Notes: generated by a model from the sequence alone, not told the origin. Positions 1-8,811 are shown, counted from the first letter of the stretch. The stretch: DNA of 64,000 nt from Microbacterium sp. H1-D42 (GCF_022637555.1 NZ_CP093342.1:2108001-2172000); one strand, 5' to 3'. Made by a program: numbers and translations.

Positions 1-455
1 GGCAGACCCGAGATCTGGGTCGACGCGGATGCGGCGTTGATGGCCAGGGCGTCGTAGTACTCGCCGGGGGCGATGGACAGAACGGTGATGACGATCTGCA
101 CCTCGTTGCGCAGGCCGTCGACGAACGACGGGCGCAGCGGGCGGTCGATGAGACGGCACACCAGGATCGCTTCGGTGGAGGGACGTCCCTCACGGCGGAA
201 GAACGAGCCGGGGATCTTTCCGGCGGCGTACGAGCGCTCCTCGACGTCGACCGTCAGCGGGAAGAAGTCGAAGCCCTCGCGCGGGTGCTTGCCCGCGCTG
301 GTGGCCGACAGGAGCATGGTCTCGTCGTCGAGGTAGGCCGCCACGGCGCCCTGCGCCTGCTGGGCAAGACGACCGGTCTCGAAGCGGATGGTGCGGGTGC
401 CGAAGCGACCGTTGTCAAGAACGGCCTCGGCGGCAGTGATTTCAGGACCTTCCAA
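1..455 (-). CDS. pnp: Polynucleotide phosphorylase, N-terminal part (runs off the left edge)
   Basis: Exoribonuclease and RNA polymerase of the degradosome type that phosphorolyses RNA 3'-5'. About 150 N-terminal residues are visible and match the first RNase PH-like domain, with conserved stretches such as [15 protein letters not shown] and [10 protein letters not shown]. The chosen start is TTG at 455-453 because it is preceded by a good ribosome binding site (AAGGAGA, about 6 bases upstream) and gives the usual N-terminus [18 protein letters not shown]. In most bacteria pnp directly follows rpsO; here rpsO lies about 10 kb away on the same strand, so pnp probably has its own promoter in 456-610. 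The rest of the gene is outside the window. Confidence 0.96.
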   Translation of the reverse strand, partial: MEGPEITAAEAVLDNGRFGTRTIRFETGRLAQQAQGAVAAYLDDETMLLSATSAGKHPREGFDFFPLTVDVEERSYAAGKIPGSFFRREGRPSTEAILVCRLIDRPLRPSFVDGLRNEVQIVITVLSIAPGEYYDALAINAASASTQISGL

Positions 456-610
456 GAGGTCTCTCCTTCTTTTTTTAGGCTCGCGTGCCCGTGTGGCACA
501 CGAGTTTTCGTGCGGAGGATGCCATAGGCAAACCCCGTCAAGCTTAGCAGTCACCTCATGCCGCACGCGGTCCTCCCGCAGCACCGCGGATTCGCGTTAG
601 GCTGACGGGC

Positions 611-784
611 ATGAGCGAAGACAAGGCAGTCACCTCCGAGGAGATGAAGCGCAAGTTCAAGGATGCGCTCGACAAGAAGAACGCGCGCAGCCGCGGTGGC
701 GAGGCTCACCTGGATGGCGAATCCGCCGTCCACTCGACGCAGCCTGCACACACCAAGCGCGAGTTCCGCCGCAAGAGCGGCTGA
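611..784 (+). CDS. DUF5302-family small protein
   Basis: A 57-residue, very charged protein (MSEDKAVTSEEMKRKFKDAL at the N-terminus, ending FRRKSG). It resembles the DUF5302 family, short actinobacterial proteins with a basic C-terminal tail and no known function. There is no signal peptide or membrane segment. A -10-like TAGGCT at 598-603 ends 7 bases before the ATG, so the mRNA is probably leaderless. It is divergent from pnp and followed after 15 bases by another tiny gene in the same direction, probably one transcript ending at the 969-1010 hairpin. Confidence 0.8.
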   Translation: MSEDKAVTSEEMKRKFKDALDKKNARSRGGEAHLDGESAVHSTQPAHTKREFRRKSG

Positions 785-799
785 GCAGCACAGGAGCAC

Positions 800-952
800 A
801 TGATGACCGACAAGAAGTCCGAAGAATCGGACGAGAAGGAGCTCCTCCGCGAGGAGGAGGCCTACAAGGCAGCGCAGCGCGAGGCTCAGGTCGCGCGCGA
901 GGTGCAGGGCGGCTACGGACTCGAGACCTTCGAAAGCGGGATCGAGGGCTGA
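800..952 (+). CDS. Small acidic/charged protein, unknown function
   Basis: A 50-residue reading frame starting with two consecutive ATGs (800 and 803) after a CAGGAG ribosome binding site. The protein is rich in Lys and Glu in its first half (KKSEESDEKELLREEEAYKA) and ends in GGYGLETFESGIEG. It is predicted to be helical. It lies 15 bases after the DUF5302 gene on the same strand and is followed by a strong terminator, which supports a real co-transcribed gene. I do not recognise a characterised family. Confidence 0.65.
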   Translation: MMTDKKSEESDEKELLREEEAYKAAQREAQVAREVQGGYGLETFESGIEG

Positions 953-968
953 GCCCCGCCGCATCACG

Positions 969-1010
969 ACGACGAAGCCGGGCACCCCATGGGGTGCCCG
1001 GCTTCGTCGT
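969..1010. terminator. Bidirectional terminator hairpin
   Basis: A perfect 20-bp inverted repeat with a 2-base centre (arms 969-988 and 991-1010), GC-rich in the upper stem. It lies between the convergent small gene (ends 952) and the FMN reductase gene (ends 1041) and should stop transcription from both sides. Confidence 0.85.
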
Positions 1011-1040
1011 ATTCACTCGCTTGTGTTCACCAGCCTGTGT

Positions 1041-1685
1041 TCACTCGCCGGCGAGACCGCCGAGCAGGTGACCGAATGAGCGTCCCTCGCCGAGGTAGTT
1101 GGCCGGATCGAACGGGTCGAGGTCTGCCGCAGCCTCGCGCCTGGCGATCGCCTCGGCGAGCTCGCGCGCGCCGCGATCGACGCGGGAGCCGAGCGGCGCC
1201 ACCTCGTCGGCCGAGGCGCCCCAGTCGCTGGACGCCGCGAACACGCCGGTGGGCGCCGGCTCGGCGTGCAGATAGGTGAACAGCGGGCGGATCGCGTAGT
1301 CGATCGCCAGCGAGTGCCGCGCCGTTCCGGCGTTCGCCCCGATCAGGACAGGCTTGCCGGTCAGCGAGTCCGGGTCGAGCACGTCGATGAACGACTTGAA
1401 CAGCCCGGAGTAGCTGGTGGAGAAGATCGGCGTCACGGCGATCAGCGCGTCAGCGGAGACCACCCTGTTGATCGCCTCCTCCAGCGGCGCCTGCGCGAAG
1501 CCGGTCAGCAGGTTGTTCGTGATGTCGTGCGCGAGGTCGCGCAGTTCGATCACATCGACGGTCGCCTCGATCCCCCGCTCGGCGAGTGCGGCGATCGTGC
1601 TCGAGGTGAGACGGTCGGCCAGCATGCGCGTGGATGACGGGTTCGAGAGCCCAGCCGAGATGACGGCGATGCGGCGGTCGCTCAT
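1041..1685 (-). CDS. NADPH-dependent FMN reductase (CE1759 type)
   Basis: A 214-residue flavodoxin-fold reductase. The N-terminus (IAVISAGLSNPSSTRMLADR) is the FMN phosphate-binding loop, and the middle contains TPIFSTSYSGLFKSFID, typical of NADPH:FMN reductases. It probably supplies reduced FMN to the flavin monooxygenase encoded just upstream, whose stop overlaps this start by 4 bases (ATGA). This reductase/monooxygenase pairing is the CE1759/CE1758 arrangement known from corynebacteria. The substrate of the pair cannot be read from the sequence. Confidence 0.88.
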   Translation of the reverse strand: MSDRRIAVISAGLSNPSSTRMLADRLTSSTIAALAERGIEATVDVIELRDLAHDITNNLLTGFAQAPLEEAINRVVSADALIAVTPIFSTSYSGLFKSFIDVLDPDSLTGKPVLIGANAGTARHSLAIDYAIRPLFTYLHAEPAPTGVFAASSDWGASADEVAPLGSRVDRGARELAEAIARREAAADLDPFDPANYLGEGRSFGHLLGGLAGE

Positions 1686-2911
1686 GACAGTGCTCCCTTG
1701 CGGGTCGCGGCGCTGCCGAAGGCGGAGCCGGTGCGCGCCGGGGTGTCCTGGTACGGTCCGCCCGCAGTCAGGTTGTCGCCTCTGTTGGTTCCAGGGCGGG
1801 CCTCGCGCGCCGGCCCGTCGCCGTACACGGCCTTGACGCGCGCAGCGTGGGTCGGGGCATCCGGCACTTCGGCCGGACGACCCTTCGCCAGCTCCTTGCG
1901 CAGCACCGGCACGACGTCGGCGCCGAGGATGTCGAGCTGCTCGAGCACCATCTTCAGCGGGAGCCCGGCGTGATCGAGCAGGAACAGCTGACGCTGGAAG
2001 TCGCCGTAGTGCTCGCGCATGCCTGCATAGCGGTCGATGACCTGCTGCGGCGATCCGACCGTGAGCGGGGTCATCTCGGAGAAGTCCTCCATCGACGGAC
2101 CGTGACCGTAGACCGGGGCGTTGTCGAAGTACGGACGGAAGGCGTTCACCGCGTCCTGCGACTTCGCCGCCATGAAGACCTGACCGCCGATGCCGACGAT
2201 CGCCTGCTCAGGGGTGCCGTGGCCGTAGTGCGCGTAGCGCTGACGGTACAGCTCGATCAGGCGCTGGTAGTGCTCCTTGGGCCAGAAGATGTTGTTCGCG
2301 AAGAAGCCGTCGCCGTAATACGCGGCCTGCTCGGCGATCTCGGGCGTGCGGATCGATCCGTGCCAGACGAACGGCGCGACGCCGTCGAGCGGGCGGGGCG
2401 TTGAGGTGAAGCCCTGCAGCGACGTGCGGAACTTGCCCTCCCAGTCCACGACGTCGTTGTCCCACAGCTCACGCAGCAGCGCATAGTGCTCGATCGCGAG
2501 CGGCAGACCCTGGCGGATGTCCTGACCGAACCACGGGTAGACGGGGCCGGTGTTGCCGCGGCCCATCATGATGTCCATGCGCCCACCGGAGAGGTGCTGC
2601 AGCATCGCGTAGTCCTCGGCGATCTTGACCGGGTCGTTGGTCGTGATCAGCGTCGTCGAGGTCGACAGGATGAGCTTCTCGGTCTGCGCCGCGACGTACG
2701 CGAGGAACGTCGTCGGGCTGGAAGACCAGAACGGCGGGTTGTGGTGCTCGCCGATGGCGAAGACGTCGAGACCGACCTCTTCCGCATGCTTGGCGATGGT
2801 CGCCGTCGCCTGGATGCGCTCGCTCTCGCTGGGCGTCACACCGGTGATCGGGTCCTGCGTGATGTCGCTGACCGACATGAGGCCGAACTGCATCTGGCCC
2901 TGCTCGTTCAT
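1682..2911 (-). CDS. LLM-class flavin-dependent monooxygenase (CE1758 type)
   Basis: Luciferase-like monooxygenase of 409 residues, a TIM-barrel enzyme that uses reduced FMN and oxygen to oxidise an organic substrate. Visible family features are AIGEHHNPPFWSSSP, STSTTLITTNDPVKIAEDYA and the GGRMDIMMGRGNTGPVYPWF block. The ATG at 2911 is chosen over the one at 2938 because GGAGAG precedes it and it gives the natural start MNEQGQMQFGLMS. It is translationally coupled to the downstream FMN reductase. A palindromic site at 2941-2971 lies just upstream and may bind a MarR-type regulator. Confidence 0.88.
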   Translation of the reverse strand: MNEQGQMQFGLMSVSDITQDPITGVTPSESERIQATATIAKHAEEVGLDVFAIGEHHNPPFWSSSPTTFLAYVAAQTEKLILSTSTTLITTNDPVKIAEDYAMLQHLSGGRMDIMMGRGNTGPVYPWFGQDIRQGLPLAIEHYALLRELWDNDVVDWEGKFRTSLQGFTSTPRPLDGVAPFVWHGSIRTPEIAEQAAYYGDGFFANNIFWPKEHYQRLIELYRQRYAHYGHGTPEQAIVGIGGQVFMAAKSQDAVNAFRPYFDNAPVYGHGPSMEDFSEMTPLTVGSPQQVIDRYAGMREHYGDFQRQLFLLDHAGLPLKMVLEQLDILGADVVPVLRKELAKGRPAEVPDAPTHAARVKAVYGDGPAREARPGTNRGDNLTAGGPYQDTPARTGSAFGSAATRKGALS

Positions 2912-2940
2912 TTCTCTCCGCTCAGGATGCTGATGCATCC

Positions 2941-2971
2941 GTTCTATTCAAGTGAATGTAATTGATAGAAC
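2941..2971. promoter_or_regulatory. Candidate operator between the flavin monooxygenase and acyltransferase genes
   Basis: An AT-rich inverted repeat in otherwise GC-rich DNA: GTTCTAT (2941-2947) pairs with ATAGAAC (2965-2971), and the inner ATTCA (2946-2950) pairs with TGAAT (2953-2957). It sits 30 bases upstream of the LLM gene start. Nested short palindromes like this are typical of MarR-family operators, but no MarR gene lies nearby. Confidence 0.5.
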
Positions 2972-3011
2972 GCCGTGCGTGCAACCTTATTCCCACGGGT
3001 AGCCTCGAGTG

Positions 3012-4148
3012 ATGAGCAGTGCCGCGCAGCATCCGCCTGTCACCTCGACGGGCTCGATTCCCCGCCCACGCCGACGCGTCCCGTTCTGGGACAATGCCAG
3101 GTTCGCCTGCGTCATCCTGGTGGTGCTCGGCCACGGCATCCAGCGTCTCACCTACGACTCGGCGATCTCCGAATCGCTCTATCTGGTGATCTACGCGTTC
3201 CACATGCCCGCTTTCGCGATCATCTCGGGGTACTTCTCCAAGTCCGCGAGCCCGAACCGTCGCCAGATGGCGCGCGTGATCACGGACATCCTCGTTCCGT
3301 ACGTCATATTCGAAGGGCTGTGGATCCTGACGAAGTGGCTCGTCGAGGGACAGGCCGACCCCAACCTCACCGAACCGTCGTGGACGCTGTGGTTCCTGCT
3401 GGCGCTCGGCATCTTCCGCCTCGTGCTGCCGTACCTCGCTCTGCTGCGCTGGCCGTTGGCGTGGGCGCTGGTGATCTCGATCGGCGTCGGCTACATGAGC
3501 AACGTCAACAGCACGTTCTCGCTTTCGCGCACGCTTGGCCTGCTGTTCTTCTTCACGCTGGGCTGGTGGCTGAGCGAACACGACATCGTGCGGCGCTTCC
3601 GCCTGATCGACTACCGCCCCTGGTGGCTGCGCGCCGCCGCCGTCGGCGTGCTCCTCGTCTGGTCGTTCGTCGTCTGGCGCTGGCTCGATGTCTGGCGCGC
3701 GATCGATCTGCGCCAATGGTTCTTCTACGACGACTCCTACGCCGATCTCACCGACGGATCCCTGTGGTGGGCCGGCGGGATGCGCCTGATGGTGATGGTG
3801 CTCGCGGTCATCCTGAGCGCCGCGTTCTTCGCCCTCCTCCCCCGCCGTGCACAGTGGTGGACGACGTTCGGGCAGTACACGATGTACGTCTACCTGCTGC
3901 ATTCCTTCGTGTTGTACCCGTTCCGCGAATCCGGCATCCTGCGCGGGCTGGATCCCACCTGGTTCTGGCTGCCTGCGGTGACGGTGCTGTCTGTGGTGAC
4001 CGCCTTCGTGCTCGCCTCGAAGCCGATGCGCAAGCTGTTCCGACCGCTGATTGAACCCCGCCCCCGGTGGATGTTCGCCGACCCCGACGTCGTCGGCGGC
4101 GGCCACCGAAGCGACCCCACCGGGTCGCGGCGCGGCCGTGCCGGCTGA
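3012..4148 (+). CDS. Membrane acyltransferase (fucose 4-O-acetylase-like, acyltransferase 3 family)
   Basis: A polytopic membrane protein of 378 residues with about ten hydrophobic segments. It begins with the family signature RVPFWDNARFACVILVVLGH, where the Arg and the His at the end of the first membrane helix belong to the catalytic core of acyltransferase-3 enzymes. Such enzymes move acetyl or other acyl groups onto cell-surface sugars. The closest type is COG3594 (fucose 4-O-acetylase-like). Start ATG 3012 is preferred to GTG 3009 because a TAGCCT box at 3000-3005 ends 6 bases before it (leaderless). It is divergent from the LLM gene and convergent with efeB. Confidence 0.85.
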   Translation: MSSAAQHPPVTSTGSIPRPRRRVPFWDNARFACVILVVLGHGIQRLTYDSAISESLYLVIYAFHMPAFAIISGYFSKSASPNRRQMARVITDILVPYVIFEGLWILTKWLVEGQADPNLTEPSWTLWFLLALGIFRLVLPYLALLRWPLAWALVISIGVGYMSNVNSTFSLSRTLGLLFFFTLGWWLSEHDIVRRFRLIDYRPWWLRAAAVGVLLVWSFVVWRWLDVWRAIDLRQWFFYDDSYADLTDGSLWWAGGMRLMVMVLAVILSAAFFALLPRRAQWWTTFGQYTMYVYLLHSFVLYPFRESGILRGLDPTWFWLPAVTVLSVVTAFVLASKPMRKLFRPLIEPRPRWMFADPDVVGGGHRSDPTGSRRGRAG

Positions 4149-4179
4149 GGCGAACAAACCGGTCAGGCGAACCGACTGA

Positions 4180-5445
4180 TCAGTCGAACAAAGCGGCACC
4201 GACGTACGAGCCCTCGCCGACCCCGCGCGGCACTGCCCAGATGCCCGATCCCACATGCCGGATGTACTCGTTCAGCAGGTCGGTGGACAGGTGACGCTGC
4301 AGCGTGACGAACTGCTGCGGGTCACGCTGATACGACAGGAAGAACAGCCCGGCATCCAGCCGCCCGAGGCTGTTGTTCCCGCCCACGTAGTTGAAGCCGC
4401 GGCGCAGGATGCGGGTGCCGCTGTTGCTGTCAGGGTGTGCGAGCCGCACGTGGCTGTGCGCATCGAGCCCGCTGAGCTCGGGCTCGCTCATCTCGGTGCC
4501 ACCGCTGAGCGGCGCACCCTCGCCCTTGTCGCGCCCGAAGATGTTCTGCTGCTCACCGAGTTGCACACGGTCCCACGTCTCGATGAGCATCGCGATCTTG
4601 CGGGCGACGAGATAGGAGCCGCCGGCCAGCCACGCTGGGTCGTCGGCTTCGGCGACCCAGACGTGCTCATCGAGGGCGGCCTTGTCGTCGGCGAGAATGT
4701 TCGCCGTGCCGTCCTTGAAGCCGAAGAGGTTGCGCGGGGTCTGCTGGTCGGCGGTGGTGCGCGATGTCTTGCCGAAGCCGAGCTGCGACCAGCGCAGCTT
4801 GGCTCGGCCGAACGCGATTCGGCTGAGATTGCGCACTGCGTGCACGGCGACCTGCGGATCGTCCGCGCAGACCTGGATGCACAGGTCTCCGCCGGACTGC
4901 GTCGGGTCGAGATCGTCGCCGAGGAACGCCGGGAGCGCGGCGAGCTTCGCCGGAAGGCGATCGCGGATGCCGTAGCGATCCCCTTCGTCGTTCTCGAACA
5001 GCGTCGGGCCGAAGCCGAACGTGATCGTCAGCGCACTGGCCGGCAGGCCGAGTGCCTCACCGGTGTCGTCTGGCGGGGACTGCGGAGAACCGCCGACGGC
5101 GCCGGTGGCGCTGACCTCCAGGCCCTGGGTCATGCGCGCGGCGGCGTAGGTCCAGTCCTGCAGCAGCTCGATCAGATCATCGCGATCGCTGCGAGGCATC
5201 ATGTCGAAGGCCGCGAAGTGCAGCTGCTCCTGCACCGGCGTCGTGATGCCGGCCTGATGTGCGCCGAAGAACGCGTGCCCGTGCGCATCGGCAGGCGCGT
5301 CGCGGCGCGCTGACGCGATGGCGAAGCCGGCCCCGCCGCCGAGGACGAGCGCGGCCGCTCCCCCGCCTGCGGCCAGCCCGAGCAGCCCGCGACGGCTGAG
5401 GCCGGAGCTCGGCCGCCCGGTCTGCGGCTCGTCGGTGTTCAGCAT
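4180..5445 (-). CDS. efeB: Deferrochelatase/Dyp-type haem peroxidase EfeB
   Basis: A 421-residue exported haem peroxidase, third gene of the EfeUOB ferrous iron system. A twin-arginine signal (SRRGLLGLAAGG, residues 17-28, followed by a hydrophobic stretch) directs export of the folded, haem-loaded enzyme. The Dyp hallmark GFKDG is at residues 242-246 and a haem-ligand region HVRLAHPDSN lies near residue 335. It begins 13 bases after efeO. It is thought to oxidise Fe(II) or release iron from haem for uptake by EfeO/EfeU. Known families make the assignment firm; the exact role is inferred. Confidence 0.95.
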   Translation of the reverse strand: MLNTDEPQTGRPSSGLSRRGLLGLAAGGGAAALVLGGGAGFAIASARRDAPADAHGHAFFGAHQAGITTPVQEQLHFAAFDMMPRSDRDDLIELLQDWTYAAARMTQGLEVSATGAVGGSPQSPPDDTGEALGLPASALTITFGFGPTLFENDEGDRYGIRDRLPAKLAALPAFLGDDLDPTQSGGDLCIQVCADDPQVAVHAVRNLSRIAFGRAKLRWSQLGFGKTSRTTADQQTPRNLFGFKDGTANILADDKAALDEHVWVAEADDPAWLAGGSYLVARKIAMLIETWDRVQLGEQQNIFGRDKGEGAPLSGGTEMSEPELSGLDAHSHVRLAHPDSNSGTRILRRGFNYVGGNNSLGRLDAGLFFLSYQRDPQQFVTLQRHLSTDLLNEYIRHVGSGIWAVPRGVGEGSYVGAALFD

Positions 5446-5458
5446 CCGCTCTCGCCGC

Positions 5459-6691
5459 TCAGGAAAGGGCCGTGCCGGTGAGCTGCGACAGCGGCTCGGC
5501 GAGTGCGTTGATCAGGTCGATGAGCTGGCGCTTGTCGGCGTCGGTCAGGTCGGTGAAAGAGGCGAAGCCGGCGTCGAGCGAGCCGTGCGCCGCCAGAGCG
5601 GCGTCGAGGTCGTCATAGCCGGTCGAGATCGCGGCGACCAGCGACTCACCGTCCGCCCCCTTGGATGCCACGAAATCGCGCACCAGCGAGAACGCCATCT
5701 TCGAACCCTCGACGTTCGCGGCGAAGTCGTAGAGGTCGGTGTGCGACCACCAGTCCTCCTCACCGGTGATCTTGCCGGTGGCCACCTCGTCGAGCAGCGC
5801 GACGGCGCCGTTCGAGATGCCGGCGATGCCCTGGTCGTTCAGCGCGGTGGTGAAGTCCTCGGAGTGCACGTAGTCGAACAGCTCCTGGACGTCGGCGATC
5901 AGCAGGTCGCCGTACGCCCCGCGCTGCTCGGGCGTGGACGGGGCCCAGTCCTGCCAGGCCGGCGTCGAGCCGTCCGCGTTGAGGGCGTCCTCCGCCGGCA
6001 CCCAGAGGTCCTTCTCGAGACGGTGGAAGCCCGTCCAGTCCAGCCCCTCGGCGACGGCATCCACTTCTCGGTAGTCGATGCGGGGATCAAGGTCGCCGAG
6101 CGCCTCGGCGACGGGCTCGATGCGCTCGTAGTAGGCCCTGGTCAGAGGAAAGAGTTCGCGTGCCTTCTCATCGTCGCCCGCGGTGTATGCGCCGACGAGT
6201 TCCTCGACGGCGGGCACCAGCGCACCGACCTGGTCCTTCACGAAGGCCGCGTACAGGTCGACGGCCTGCTGCTTCTGCTCAGCATCCGGCCCATCGATGG
6301 CGACCTTGTCACCGGTGACGGTGAACGCCGCACGCCCCACGCCGTCGCCGATCATGCCCGGCTTGCAGACCGTGAAGTACTCGCCCGGCTGCGCCACGAC
6401 AGTGAGCGTGCGCGACGCGGATGGCGCGATGTTCTCGACCTCGCCGACGATCCGCAGACCGTCCTCGGCGAGCAGGTAGAACTCCGTCACCTGGTCTCCG
6501 CCGTTCGTCACCTCGAACGTGAGCGTGCCGCTCTGTGCGGAGGTGGCGGAGAGCGCGCACTCGTCGTCGGTCGAGGACACCGTGAAGGATGCCGCGGGAT
6601 CGGCGGACTGCTTGGCGACGCATCCGGTGAGGGCGAGGGCGGCGACGGCGCCGAGCGAGAGGATGCTCAGCGTGCGAGTGGTGATGCTCAT
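5459..6691 (-). CDS. efeO: Iron uptake lipoprotein EfeO
   Basis: A 410-residue lipoprotein with a lipobox LTGC (Cys24) after a short signal peptide. Residues about 30-130 form the cupredoxin-like N-terminal domain, and the rest is the M75 peptidase-like helical domain carrying the metal-binding HxxE motif (HRLE, residues 223-226, within GFHRLEKDLW). The start ATG overlaps the stop of efeU (ATGA), and efeB follows after 13 bases, so the three genes form one operon. It should bind ferrous/ferric iron outside the membrane and hand it to EfeU. Confidence 0.95.
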   Translation of the reverse strand: MSITTRTLSILSLGAVAALALTGCVAKQSADPAASFTVSSTDDECALSATSAQSGTLTFEVTNGGDQVTEFYLLAEDGLRIVGEVENIAPSASRTLTVVAQPGEYFTVCKPGMIGDGVGRAAFTVTGDKVAIDGPDAEQKQQAVDLYAAFVKDQVGALVPAVEELVGAYTAGDDEKARELFPLTRAYYERIEPVAEALGDLDPRIDYREVDAVAEGLDWTGFHRLEKDLWVPAEDALNADGSTPAWQDWAPSTPEQRGAYGDLLIADVQELFDYVHSEDFTTALNDQGIAGISNGAVALLDEVATGKITGEEDWWSHTDLYDFAANVEGSKMAFSLVRDFVASKGADGESLVAAISTGYDDLDAALAAHGSLDAGFASFTDLTDADKRQLIDLINALAEPLSQLTGTALS

Positions 6692-7650
6692 GCGACTCCA
6701 GGAGATGATGACGGGGCGAGGTCCTCGCTCAGCGCCGCGACGGGCGCGGAAGAGGACTGCGGGGTGGAAGATGGACGACGGGAGCTCAGCAGACCCCGCA
6801 CGAAGAAGGTGCCGACGACGGCGAGGTAGACGAACCAGGCGATCACCTGCAGCCAGGTCATGTGCGGCATGAACCCGATGGTCGCCTGCAGGATCGAGGC
6901 GGCGAAGCCGCCGGGCTGGATGGCCCCTGTCACGTCGAAGGCCCACCCGAGCGGGAAGCCGGCGAAACCGGTGAGCACAGTTCCGGTCACGGGGTCCAGC
7001 GGCGCTCCTGCCGAGAAGGGGCCTGGCAGGACGCCGGCCTCCTGCAGGTCCATCACGGCGTAGGCGAGCACGCCGGCCGCGACGATGACGAGGAACCCGC
7101 CGGTCCAGGCGAAGAAGCGTCGCAGATCCAGGCGCACGGCGCCGCGCGCCAGCATCCATCCGACGACGACGGCGATGCTGAGTCCGATCAGGGCGCCGAC
7201 GAGCGACATCGGCGCGTTGCCGAACGACTGCACCATCGACCACAGCAGCAGCGTCGTCTCGATGCCCTCGCGGGCGACCGAGACGAAGCCGACGGCGACG
7301 AGGGCCCACAGTCCGCCCTGGGCGAGGGCACGGTCGACCCCGCCCTGCAGACTGGACTTCATGGTGCGTCCGGCCTTCTGCATCCAGAAGATCATCCAGG
7401 TGACCATCGCCACAGCCACCAGCGAGAGGCTGCCGCCGATGATCTCCTGCGCCTGCGTGGTCAGCGCGTATGCGCCGAAAGTGAGCACCGCGCCGATGCC
7501 TAGTGCGAGGGCGATCGCGAGACCGATGCCGATCCACATCCGCCCGAGCACGTCGGCGCGGCCGATGCGACGGATGTAGGCGACGAGTATGCCGACGACG
7601 AGTGCGGCTTCCAAGCCTTCGCGAAGACCGATGAGCAGAGCTGCGAACAC
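6688..7650 (-). CDS. efeU: Ferrous/ferric iron permease EfeU (Ftr1 family)
   Basis: A 320-residue membrane permease with seven predicted helices. The two iron-binding motifs of the Ftr1/EfeU family are present: REGLE (residues 10-14) and REGIE (127-131). The C-terminal 30 residues are Ser/Pro-rich and probably cytoplasmic. The start is GTG at 7650; the REGLE position fits the family. It is the first gene of efeU-efeO-efeB and is preceded by an iron-box-like palindrome at 7681-7699, so iron repression by a DtxR/IdeR-type regulator is likely. Confidence 0.95.
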   Translation of the reverse strand: MFAALLIGLREGLEAALVVGILVAYIRRIGRADVLGRMWIGIGLAIALALGIGAVLTFGAYALTTQAQEIIGGSLSLVAVAMVTWMIFWMQKAGRTMKSSLQGGVDRALAQGGLWALVAVGFVSVAREGIETTLLLWSMVQSFGNAPMSLVGALIGLSIAVVVGWMLARGAVRLDLRRFFAWTGGFLVIVAAGVLAYAVMDLQEAGVLPGPFSAGAPLDPVTGTVLTGFAGFPLGWAFDVTGAIQPGGFAASILQATIGFMPHMTWLQVIAWFVYLAVVGTFFVRGLLSSRRPSSTPQSSSAPVAALSEDLAPSSSPGVA

Positions 7651-7680
7651 GGCGGATGCGTCTCCGATGTCAATGGGAGG

Positions 7681-7699
7681 TAAGGAGTGCCTTACCTAA
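7681..7699 (-). promoter_or_regulatory. Iron box (DtxR/IdeR-type operator) upstream of efeU
   Basis: On the minus strand the 19 bases read TTAGGTAAGGCACTCCTTA, close to the actinobacterial iron-box pattern TTAGG...CCTAA. They sit inside a longer perfect 8-bp inverted repeat (AGGTAAGG / CCTTACCT, 7678-7697, 4-base centre). The site is 31 bases upstream of the efeU start, a position suited to repression of the iron-uptake operon. Confidence 0.72.
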
Positions 7700-7796
7700 G
7701 CGACACTAGCACCGCAGTCGGCGAGTTCTTGCGCTCGCGAGGTAAGAGAAGGCAACATTCCTCGTGCCGAAGCGGATGCCGGTCTAGCTTCGATCC

Positions 7797-8795
7797 ATGA
7801 CCGACTTGAACCTCCCCATCCTGGACCTGTCGCGCCTTGACGCCGGCGACGCGGCCGCCGCGTCCTTCCGCGCCGACCTGCGCGCAGCCGCCCATGACGT
7901 CGGCTTCTTCTATCTGACCGGCACCGGCATCTCCCCCGAACTCGAAGAGCGACTTCACCGCGCGGCACGCGACTTCTTCTCCCTGCCCGCCGCCGACAAG
8001 CTCGAGATCGAGAACATCAAGAGCCCGCACTTCCGCGGCTACACACGGCTCGGCGGAGAGCGCACGAAGGGGGAGGTCGACTGGCGCGAGCAGATCGACA
8101 TCGGCCCCGAGCGCGATGCCGTGGACGGCGGCCCCGGGTACAGCCGCTTGATCGGGCCGAACCTATGGCCGTCTGCGCAGCCCGAACTGCGCGAGGTCGT
8201 CGCGGAGTGGCACGCTGCGCTGTGCGCCGTGTCGCGCAGGCTGCTGCGGGCATGGGCACAGTCCCTCGGTGCGAATGCCGGATACTTCGACGACCACTTC
8301 GGCGAGCCCTCGACACTGATCAAGATCGTCCGGTATCCGGGCACGCGCGATCCGGAACCACAGCAGGGCGTCGGCGCCCACAAGGACTCCGGCGTGCTCA
8401 CGCTGCTGTGGGTGGAACCGGGCAAGGGCGGACTGCAGGTGGAGCGGGACGGCGACTGGGTCGACGCTCCCCCGGTGCCTGGGGCCTTCGTCGTGAACAT
8501 CGGCGAGCTGCTCGAGTACGCCACCGGCGGATACCTGAAGGCGACGAACCACCGCGTCGTGTCTCCTCGAGCGCCACACGACCGCATTTCGATACCGTTC
8601 TTCTTCAATCCGGCGCTCGATCGCAGCCTGCCACTGATCGAGCTTCCCGACGAACTGCGGCCGCAGGCGTCCGGGGTGACCGACGACCCATCGAACCCGA
8701 TCCACAGCCTCTATGGCGAGAATGCCCTGAAGTCCCGATTGCGCGCCCATCCTGACGTCGCCGCCATCCACCACCCCGACCTCGTGGGCACATGA
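7797..8795 (+). CDS. Isopenicillin N synthase-family 2-oxoglutarate/Fe(II) dioxygenase
   Basis: A 332-residue non-haem iron oxygenase. The iron triad is visible as H195-x-D197 (GAHKDSG) and H252 (TNHRVVSP); R263 and S265 (RISIPFF) bind the co-substrate 2-oxoglutarate. The N-terminal DIOX_N part (residues 5-115) is also conserved. The family hydroxylates or desaturates small molecules; the substrate is not evident. A TAGCTT box at 7785-7790 ends 6 bases before the ATG, so translation is probably leaderless. The gene is divergent from efeU and shares the 146-base promoter region with the iron box. Confidence 0.85.
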   Translation: MTDLNLPILDLSRLDAGDAAAASFRADLRAAAHDVGFFYLTGTGISPELEERLHRAARDFFSLPAADKLEIENIKSPHFRGYTRLGGERTKGEVDWREQIDIGPERDAVDGGPGYSRLIGPNLWPSAQPELREVVAEWHAALCAVSRRLLRAWAQSLGANAGYFDDHFGEPSTLIKIVRYPGTRDPEPQQGVGAHKDSGVLTLLWVEPGKGGLQVERDGDWVDAPPVPGAFVVNIGELLEYATGGYLKATNHRVVSPRAPHDRISIPFFFNPALDRSLPLIELPDELRPQASGVTDDPSNPIHSLYGENALKSRLRAHPDVAAIHHPDLVGT

Positions 8796-8811
8796 GCACA
8801 GCAACGCAGAT

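Noticed and set aside
254..541. 95-codon frame at the left edge, minus strand
   Set aside because: Overlaps pnp in another frame; pnp has a ribosome binding site and strong homology.
2922..4256. 444-codon open frame on the minus strand
   Set aside because: Antisense of the acyltransferase gene; composition of Gln/His/Glu typical of reverse-complement membrane genes.
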